Of a DNA stretch of 10,036 nucleotides, positions 1-4,692 are shown in pieces. Source of the stretch: Candidatus Jordarchaeum madagascarense (lineage in GTDB: Archaea > Asgardarchaeota > Jordiarchaeia > Jordiarchaeales > Jordiarchaeaceae); the NCBI GenBank assembly GCA_019056875.1, contig DXJA01000277.1, forward strand, positions 1 to 10,036, read 5' to 3'. How positions within the stretch are numbered: the stretch's first letter is position 1; every line of letters starts with the position of its first letter. The position numbers and the translations under genes are program-made. The notes under the pieces are model-generated. The model worked only from the letters and a program-made list of their open reading frames with translations, was not told the DNA's origin and searched no databases.

Positions 1-24
1 ACTAAAAGCGTACCAAAGCAGGGG

Positions 25-44
25 TTTAATTAAAAAATTAATTA
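25..44 (-). terminator. Possible hairpin/T-run terminator after the winged-helix gene
   Basis: Eight bases past the stop codon of the leftmost minus-strand gene is a perfect 7-base inverted repeat (TAATTAA at 27-33, TTAATTA at 38-44) with an AAAA spacer. Read on the minus strand it contains a run of six T (32-37). Archaeal RNA polymerase can terminate at oligo-T without a strong hairpin, so this is a sensible end for that transcript. The pairing is all A:T, so any hairpin is weak. Confidence 0.4.
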
Positions 45-52
45 GCGTAATT

Positions 53-931
53 TCATTGAAGGAGAGAATATCCCTCAAGTTTATTGCCTTCAATTAACTC
101 CGCCATACGCAAAACGTTAATCGCCCTGCGGGTCTCAAAACTGTTAATATTCTCAATCTTCTTGCTACAAGACTCCCAAATCTCCAACTCGTCAACCCTA
201 CCATTTCTAGAAAGCAGATCCGTAATACATAACATACAAAACAACACATTTTCGAAGGATCTGATTTTCTGAACAACCTCGACACCTTTCTGGGTGAGCT
301 TGTGATAAATGTGAAAAATATTCTTGGGAGGAGGCTCAGGACCCGCATATTCCACAAAGCCGCTTCTCATAAGGTCAGACATTCGGGAATAAATAGAACT
401 CTCCCTCTGCCCAGTAGCCTGAGCAATATCCGCAGGGGAAACCGCCCGCCTACCCATAATTTTAACGATTTTTTTCAGGTAACCCGGCAATTGGTCAAAA
501 TCTAGATTAACATCATCCTTCAGCTTATAGCGAATCTTAACAGTCTTCACAAACCCCATATTTTTAAGCTTCTCTAGCTGAGACCAGCACGTGCGTCTAC
601 TCACACCCAAAAAACGCATAAGCTGCCTAGTAGTCTTTGGAGCTTCCAAAGCCAACAAATAGCGTAACTTACCATACAATTTTAAACAATCAACATCCCC
701 AAACAAGTCAATTGCCAGAAAACCCCGCGGCGTCAAAACAAAATAACCATTCTCATTTCCTATGAATCCCGCCTCAGTAAGAGGCTCAAGATATCTCTTC
801 CGAAACTTAGAGGCAAAATCACGCTCAAAACCCAGTTGCCCCATTAACGATTCAAAACTCAACTTCTTATTCTCAAAAAGCAAATACATTAAAGCTTGTC
901 GATTCCTACTTGCCAGCGCCTCTATAGCCAT
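53..931 (-). CDS. Tandem winged-helix protein, putative DNA-binding regulator
   Basis: A 292-residue soluble protein with no membrane segment or metal motif. It appears to consist of about four winged-helix-like units: residues 8-75 (ending in a wing, NGYFVLTPRGFLAIDLF), 85-135 (TRQLMRFLGVSRRTCWSQL is a convincing helix-turn-helix, followed by the wing FVKTVKIRYKLKDD), 150-225 (SPADIAQATGQRESSIYSRM, then a wing ending in LTQKGVEVV), and a weaker fourth at 227-290. The LTPRG/LTQKG wing strands resemble those of MarR/PadR-like archaeal regulators, but the four-unit layout matches no family I can name. I chose the ATG at 931 over an in-frame TTG at 961: a TATA-like box at 975-983 would place the transcription start near 953, downstream of the TTG. 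No Shine-Dalgarno is visible. It lies 83 bases after the iron-sulfur protein gene on the same strand, so it could control, or be partly co-transcribed with, the oxidase operon. The role is inferred from fold only. Confidence 0.8.
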   Translation of the reverse strand: MAIEALASRNRQALMYLLFENKKLSFESLMGQLGFERDFASKFRKRYLEPLTEAGFIGNENGYFVLTPRGFLAIDLFGDVDCLKLYGKLRYLLALEAPKTTRQLMRFLGVSRRTCWSQLEKLKNMGFVKTVKIRYKLKDDVNLDFDQLPGYLKKIVKIMGRRAVSPADIAQATGQRESSIYSRMSDLMRSGFVEYAGPEPPPKNIFHIYHKLTQKGVEVVQKIRSFENVLFCMLCITDLLSRNGRVDELEIWESCSKKIENINSFETRRAINVLRMAELIEGNKLEGYSLLQ

Positions 932-974
932 TTTCACATTCAAGTAAACCACCACATTCAAACAAGAAGATCAA

Positions 975-983
975 ATTATAAAA
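975..983 (-). promoter_or_regulatory. TATA-like box for the tandem winged-helix gene
   Basis: On the minus strand this reads TTTTATAAT. Its centre (about 979) lies about 48 bases before the ATG at 931, predicting a short leader of about 20 bases. It sits inside the T-rich sequence that could also terminate the upstream operon, so this 83-base gap may act as both terminator and promoter. Confidence 0.4.
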
Positions 984-1012
984 GAAAATAAAGGGAAAAA
1001 GGAAGGAAACGG
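975..1012 (-). terminator. Pyrimidine/T-rich stretch, possible terminator of the oxidase operon
   Basis: Directly after the TAA of the iron-sulfur gene, the minus strand is almost all pyrimidine, with runs of five, three, four and four T. Archaeal intrinsic terminators are oligo-T tracts without an obligatory hairpin. No inverted repeat is present, so readthrough into the winged-helix gene cannot be excluded. Confidence 0.35.
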
Positions 1013-1014
1013 AC

Positions 1015-2286
1015 TTAGTCAATCAAGGTGTCTAAAAGCTCAATTAGCTCATAGAGTTCCAACTTGCTGCCGGAATCTCTGATGCCATCCCTAAAGTTAA
1101 GCCAACAGAAAGGACACGACGTAACTAGTGCTTCGGCACCTGTTGCCTCAGCTTCCTTAATCCTTTCGAACACCGAATCCATAGCCAGTTCTGGATACTG
1201 GGTTTTAACACCGCCTCCCGCGCCGCAGCACCAAGTGTTTTCTTTGATTCTGTACATCTCTCTGAACTCAACACCCGGTATCTGGCTAAGTACATATCTC
1301 GGGAGGTCATACCACGCTTCCTTTTCTTTTTTTATTGCTCTGCTGTCCAAAAACCAGTTGTTACTTTCCTCTAGACGTCTCCTTTCCAAGTCAGATGCAA
1401 CATGTCTCGTAAGGTGGCAGGGATCGTGCCATGTTACTATCTTCTTGAACTCCTTTTCTACTTTGAGCTTCCCCTGTTTCATTAGATCTGCTACAAATTC
1501 TAGCGTATGGACGGGTTTGAACGGTAGTTCCTTTCCCGTGAGTTTTGGATAGTCTACTTTGATAGTTCTATAGCATCCTGCACAGCTAAACACTACAGTG
1601 TCAAATTTACTGAATGTTTCAATATTCTGATTCATAACTCGTGTTGCCTGTTCCATTTGTCCAGTCCTGAATAATGGTGAGCCACAGCACACCTCATCCT
1701 CTAGTATGGCCAATGGTTCTCCCAGTTTTCTAAACAGACGTTCCGTAGCCTCGGCCACATTCTTGATTCTGTATGATGCGGTGCATCCCACGAAGTAAGC
1801 GGTTTTAACGTCAAGGTTTTTCTCTCCTTTAAACCAGCTGGTTCTCTCTGCGTGAGGCTCTACGTAAGGATTGTTCATTTCCTTTACTGTGGCGCTTAGT
1901 CGTGCTGTTTTCTCTCCAAGAGGCACACCTCTCTCTACCAGTGCGGCTCTAAGAGCTTCGATCACATCGACGGTGGAAATCTTGTTTTCACACTGCGCTT
2001 CACAGCTTCCACAAGTGGTACACTGAAATATAATATCCCTCATATCTTCGTCCGGTATAAGGTCTTCCTCAAGAACCGCCCTTGCCATCCACATTTTACC
2101 AGAGTTATAAAAGCCTTCCCACTCGTGAAGATTTCCAGCAGGGCACCCCACCACTATCCCTTCGTAGAGGGTACCCTCATGCTCGCCTATTCCTTCTTTG
2201 TCTGGTTCACCTGAGTATGCAAACCTACAAGCTCCACAGTGAATGCATCGATAGATTTGTTTTTTCATTTTTTCCAATCTTTCCAT
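1015..2286 (-). CDS. CCG-domain iron-sulfur protein (GlcF/HdrD/LutA-like), partner of the FAD oxidase
   Basis: A cytoplasmic electron-transfer protein of 423 residues, the usual size for GlcF/HdrD-type subunits. The N-terminal ferredoxin-like part has two cysteine groups: C14-x2-C17-x2-C20 with the fourth cysteine only at C48 (followed by P), and C89-x2-C92-x2-C95-x3-C99. Two CCG domains follow: C168...C200-C201...C235-x2-C238, which matches the consensus spacing, and C290...C353-C354...C391-x2-C394, with a longer-than-usual gap of 62 residues between C290 and the CC pair. In this family ferredoxin-type cysteines bind 4Fe-4S clusters, and CCG cysteines bind a noncubane cluster (as in HdrB) or help pass electrons to quinone or heterodisulfide. 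It starts 14 bases after the FAD oxidase gene with a strong AGGAGG site, so the two are co-translated and likely form one complex: the oxidase takes electrons from a hydroxyacid or alcohol and this subunit passes them on. No membrane anchor is encoded in the window, so the final acceptor is unknown. Confidence 0.9.
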   Translation of the reverse strand: MERLEKMKKQIYRCIHCGACRFAYSGEPDKEGIGEHEGTLYEGIVVGCPAGNLHEWEGFYNSGKMWMARAVLEEDLIPDEDMRDIIFQCTTCGSCEAQCENKISTVDVIEALRAALVERGVPLGEKTARLSATVKEMNNPYVEPHAERTSWFKGEKNLDVKTAYFVGCTASYRIKNVAEATERLFRKLGEPLAILEDEVCCGSPLFRTGQMEQATRVMNQNIETFSKFDTVVFSCAGCYRTIKVDYPKLTGKELPFKPVHTLEFVADLMKQGKLKVEKEFKKIVTWHDPCHLTRHVASDLERRRLEESNNWFLDSRAIKKEKEAWYDLPRYVLSQIPGVEFREMYRIKENTWCCGAGGGVKTQYPELAMDSVFERIKEAEATGAEALVTSCPFCWLNFRDGIRDSGSKLELYELIELLDTLID

Positions 2287-2296
2287 TTTTAAATAA

Positions 2297-2302
2297 CCTC
2301 CT
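2297..2302 (-). promoter_or_regulatory. Shine-Dalgarno site AGGAGG of the iron-sulfur gene
   Basis: AGGAGG lies 10 bases before the ATG and overlaps the TAG stop of the upstream oxidase gene. This arrangement supports translational coupling of the two subunits and fixes the start codon. Confidence 0.75.
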
Positions 2303-3779
2303 AAGGAATCGCAAGTCTTCCAGGATGCATGATGTAGTTAGGATCCCAAATCGCCCTAATCTTTTTGAGGATCTCATGATAGGTCTTAGCCCTACTATAC
2401 ATCATCGGAGCATGCACGTAAGGATCTGGCCTATACTCCACCCAACCTTTCTCCATGAATATCTCAGTGGTTTCACGGTTGAGCTGCTGCACCTTATCAA
2501 TGTCACCTGGTTTAGTGGCATCATAGCACACAATTGGCATACATATAGCCTGCCGACAATGGTCAATGCTCGCAATCCACATCACCGGCGGGAAACCATA
2601 CTCCACCATCTTCTCATTGTAGATTTCGGCGAACTCAGCACAGTCCTTCCAAGGAGTATACCAAGTGATAAACAGAAATCCCGCGTTCCACAACGAGTAC
2701 GGAATAGCAATCTTATTCGGCTTCTTTAACCTACTCGCAATCTGCTTAGGGTGAAGCTTCTGCTCCGGCAGACTATGACCAGTCTTCGCCTCATAATCCT
2801 TCATGATCTCATTGATTCTTCCAGTCACAAAATCCATCTCTTCTTGGCTATGCGCCCAGACCTCAAAATTCATCCACCACTCAGTAAAACCCATCTCTTT
2901 CCAGAAACTAAAGTCCGTAGGAACCTTATCCTCAGGCCACCTAGCCATAGCTATGGGATAATTTCCTCCTTGCACCATAACGCAGTGATCCGCTATGCCC
3001 ATTTCGTACTTGGATACTTCGAGCGTTGCATCTTGCATGTCGTATGGGTTGTCCATTCCGTAGACTACTACTGTTTTGTAGTGTGGGTGGGGGACAATCT
3101 TTACCGCTGCTTTGGTGATGACTCCCATTGTTCCCTGTGCACCTAGGAATAGTCCTCCAATGTCTGGTCCGATGCCCCATTTATAGAAGGGTTTGGCTCC
3201 TGGTAATGCCCAGCTTCCCGTGTATAGGATTTCTCCTGTGGGGACCACTACTTCTGTTCCTAGTATCATGTCTGCTTGGGGGCCGTATCTGCCGGTCACC
3301 ATGCTGAATCCTCTTTCCAAAGCATCACCCATGACGGTTGCGGCTGGGGGGGCTCCGTCCGGGACTGGGGGTGCCCAGTCGGGGTAGTTTTTTCTGAAGT
3401 ATGCCCAGACTGTTCCGCTTCTGACTCCTGGTTCGACGACCATGTATCTGGCGTCTGTGTCGATTTCTAGGATTTGATCCATTCTTGATAGGTCGAGTAG
3501 GATTCCGCTCGGTTCTATTAGTGGTGAGGCGAAACCTCCGCTTAGTCCTCCGGCTACTGGTGTTACTGGAATCTTGTTTTCGTTGGCTAGCATGAGTATT
3601 TCTCTGATTTCTTCTTTGTTTTTTGGACGCACTATTGCTTCTGCTGGGAGGGATTCGAGGCCCATGATTCCTTTTGATACGTAGGCGTATCTCATGGGGA
3701 CTTTGTCGCTGACGTATTCTTTTCCCACTATGTTTTCTAATTTGTTTACTATTTCCTTTGTGATTTTGTTGTAGCTCAT
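2301..3779 (-). CDS. FAD-binding oxidase/dehydrogenase, PCMH/VAO superfamily (GlcD / 4-cresol dehydrogenase-like)
   Basis: A 492-residue flavoprotein, within the family range of 450-550. Residues 30-232 form the FAD-binding PCMH domain. The pyrophosphate loop is PVTPVAGGLSGG (71-82), followed by GILLDLSRM (92-100), VVEPGVRSGTVWAYF (114-128), the GDALERGFSMVTGRYGPQAD segment (151-170) and GLFLGAQGTMGVITKA (209-224), all diagnostic of this fold. Residues 240-490 are the FAD-linked oxidase cap domain, ending in DPNYIMHPGRLAIP, the family's C-terminal flavin-contact motif. The aromatic-rich cap and the GPDIGGLFLG wording look closer to 4-cresol dehydrogenase/vanillyl-alcohol oxidase than to classical GlcD, whereas the following CCG iron-sulfur gene points to a GlcD/D-lactate dehydrogenase-type complex. 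The substrate (2-hydroxyacid, phenol-type alcohol or other) is therefore open. No signal peptide is seen, so it should be cytoplasmic. The start has a GGAGG seven bases upstream. Composition changes inside the gene near residue 261. Confidence 0.9.
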   Translation of the reverse strand: MSYNKITKEIVNKLENIVGKEYVSDKVPMRYAYVSKGIMGLESLPAEAIVRPKNKEEIREILMLANENKIPVTPVAGGLSGGFASPLIEPSGILLDLSRMDQILEIDTDARYMVVEPGVRSGTVWAYFRKNYPDWAPPVPDGAPPAATVMGDALERGFSMVTGRYGPQADMILGTEVVVPTGEILYTGSWALPGAKPFYKWGIGPDIGGLFLGAQGTMGVITKAAVKIVPHPHYKTVVVYGMDNPYDMQDATLEVSKYEMGIADHCVMVQGGNYPIAMARWPEDKVPTDFSFWKEMGFTEWWMNFEVWAHSQEEMDFVTGRINEIMKDYEAKTGHSLPEQKLHPKQIASRLKKPNKIAIPYSLWNAGFLFITWYTPWKDCAEFAEIYNEKMVEYGFPPVMWIASIDHCRQAICMPIVCYDATKPGDIDKVQQLNRETTEIFMEKGWVEYRPDPYVHAPMMYSRAKTYHEILKKIRAIWDPNYIMHPGRLAIP

Positions 3780-3786
3780 TATTTTT

Positions 3787-3791
3787 CCTCC
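3787..3791 (-). promoter_or_regulatory. Shine-Dalgarno site GGAGG of the FAD oxidase gene
   Basis: GGAGG sits with a seven-base spacer before the ATG on the minus strand, supporting that start and indicating that the operon is transcribed with a leader. Confidence 0.7.
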
Positions 3792-3837
3792 ATGTTTGAT
3801 TTGTTGTTTAATCTGAACGGCTAGACGTTTTACTGAT

Positions 3838-3850
3838 TTTATTTATTAAG
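3838..3850 (-). promoter_or_regulatory. Candidate TATA box of the oxidase operon
   Basis: The minus strand reads CTTAATAAATAA here, about 60 bases before the oxidase start, giving a leader of roughly 35-40 bases that would include the GGAGG. A second TATA-like string (TTAAATAAAAA on the minus strand, 3950-3960) would give a leader of about 150 bases instead. The sequence alone does not decide between them. Confidence 0.35.
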
Positions 3851-4174
3851 ATTTTGCAAAGGTTTCCGCTTTGGAATTTTGTTGTCTTGGTTGAACTTCT
3901 CTGTGTGTTCTTCTGTTGTGTTTTGCCGCCCTCTTTTGGTTGGGGTTTCTTTTTATTTAATGTTTATGTGTATTTTAGGAAATTTTTATGTAGTTTACTA
4001 CATCATGCTCTACACGACAAATAGCTCCCACAGATATAAATTTTATCAGTACCCAACTAGCCAAAAAATAGGCCAAATATTAACTAGAAAAAGAACGTTT
4101 ACAAAAAGTGGTATCCGCTCGCTCGAGAATGCAGAGTTATTTTCCTCTTGGATCACTTTTGATTATAATGGTTT
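3850..4174. other. Non-coding stretch between the oxidase operon and the zinc-ribbon gene
   Basis: I see no credible gene here. The left half (3860-3985) is strongly T+G-rich on the plus strand. It holds a second possible TATA box for the oxidase operon at 3950-3960 (minus), a perfect 16-base palindrome at 3988-4003 and a near-palindromic TATA-like string GATATAAATTTTATC at 4033-4047. The right part (4050-4174) is plain AT-rich sequence with no tRNA-type T-arm motif. The gap is the longest in the window and may hold a regulatory region or a small RNA, but no RNA structure can be claimed. Confidence 0.5.
3988..4003. repeat. Perfect 16-base palindrome ATGTAGT-TT-ACTACAT
   Basis: Seven-base arms are separated by TT. 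The size and symmetry suit a dimeric winged-helix or Lrp-type repressor operator. It lies about 140 bases upstream of the nearer candidate TATA box of the oxidase operon and about 30 bases upstream of the more distal one, so it could be an operator for that operon. The binder is unknown. Confidence 0.45.
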
Positions 4175-4498
4175 TTAGAATACTCCTAGCCATTGTTCTT
4201 CTCCGTTTTCTGTGTAGTGTACTGTGGAGACCATTCTGTTTTCTTCTGTTTGCTCATTTGTGTAGAGGCTTTTTATGATTATCTTGTATGTTGCGCCGCA
4301 TTTGTTGCACTTGACTTTGTAGGTTTTTATGTTCAAGAGATTGTTTTCCTCTTTTTCTGTGACATCTTGTTTGTCTAGGAGTTCTAGTTCTTCTTCGTTC
4401 TCGTTTCCGCATTTCATGCATTCTCTGAGGTTGAATGCTTCCATGCCCCGTCTTCCGAGCGGGAAGTATGCTTTGTCCGGCATTTCTCTAATATCCAT
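4175..4498 (-). CDS. Small zinc-ribbon-like protein, function unknown
   Basis: A 107-residue hydrophilic protein with two CxxC pairs, C27-x2-C30 (CMKCG) and C64-x2-C67 (CNKCG), separated by an acidic 33-residue loop. Four such cysteines are expected to bind one zinc ion as a ribbon. After the second pair come the strand ATYKIIIKSLYT and a tail rich in E, N and T ending in QWLGVF. The second knuckle plus strands look like a rubredoxin-like or transcription-factor-type zinc ribbon, but I do not recognise the family. I prefer the ATG at 4498 because GGTGA lies five bases before it; an in-frame GTG at 4507 is the alternative and would suit a leaderless message. The gene is divergent from the sugar-nucleotidyltransferase fusion across a 194-base gap, which might mean shared control. 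Its composition follows the local G+T-rich plus strand. Confidence 0.75.
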   Translation of the reverse strand: MDIREMPDKAYFPLGRRGMEAFNLRECMKCGNENEEELELLDKQDVTEKEENNLLNIKTYKVKCNKCGATYKIIIKSLYTNEQTEENRMVSTVHYTENGEEQWLGVF

Positions 4499-4528
4499 GA
4501 TCCTCACCCGTGTAAACTGGTTGAGTAT

Positions 4529-4541
4529 CTTTTTAATATCC
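4529..4541 (-). promoter_or_regulatory. Candidate TATA box of the zinc-ribbon gene
   Basis: The minus strand reads GGATATTAAAAAG, centred about 26 bases before position 4509. Transcription would then start within about 11 bases of the ATG, giving a leaderless or nearly leaderless message. It overlaps the AGAGGGATATTAA string that has a close copy facing the divergent gene. Confidence 0.4.
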
Positions 4542-4611
4542 CTCTCTTGCTGGTACTTATAGCTATCGACTGTTCTCTTAGGGCTTCCTTATGGATTAAA
4601 CTTTTTAGGTC

Positions 4612-4630
4612 TAATCTCTTAGAGGGATTA
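4612..4630. repeat. Imperfect inverted repeat in the divergent promoter region
   Basis: TAATCTCT (4612-4619) and AGGGATTA (4623-4630) form eight-base arms with one mismatch (T:G) around a TAG spacer. It lies about 35 bases upstream of the TATA box of the nucleotidyltransferase fusion, where a repressor or activator could sit. The AGAGGGATTAA string (4621-4631) resembles AGAGGGATATTAA on the opposite strand at 4533-4545. Confidence 0.35.
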
Positions 4631-4660
4631 AGGTGGAAAGATTAAAATCGTAAATACAGT

Positions 4661-4674
4661 TATTTAATTTAAAA
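4661..4674 (+). promoter_or_regulatory. TATA box for the nucleotidyltransferase fusion, leaderless start
   Basis: TATTTAATTTAAAA is centred near 4668, which puts the expected transcription start (about 25 bases downstream) almost exactly on the ATG at 4693. The absence of a Shine-Dalgarno sequence agrees with a leaderless message. Confidence 0.5.
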
Positions 4675-4692
4675 GTTGGGAAGCGGGTTGTT

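Noticed and set aside
2082..2729. Long plus-strand frame of 215 codons opposite the oxidase operon
   Set aside because: It lies entirely antisense to two strongly supported genes and its product looks like no real protein.
3879..4178. Plus-strand open frame of 99 codons from a TTG in the gene-free stretch
   Set aside because: Its hydrophobic start reflects T-rich DNA (F, L, V codons). It has a TTG start, no ribosome binding site and no recognisable family, and the second half is low-complexity polar sequence.
4129..4278. Plus-strand 49-codon hydrophobic frame resembling a small membrane protein
   Set aside because: About two thirds of it is antisense to the 3' part of the zinc-ribbon gene, whose K/E/N-rich codons automatically give F/L/V on the other strand. 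No ribosome binding site precedes it.
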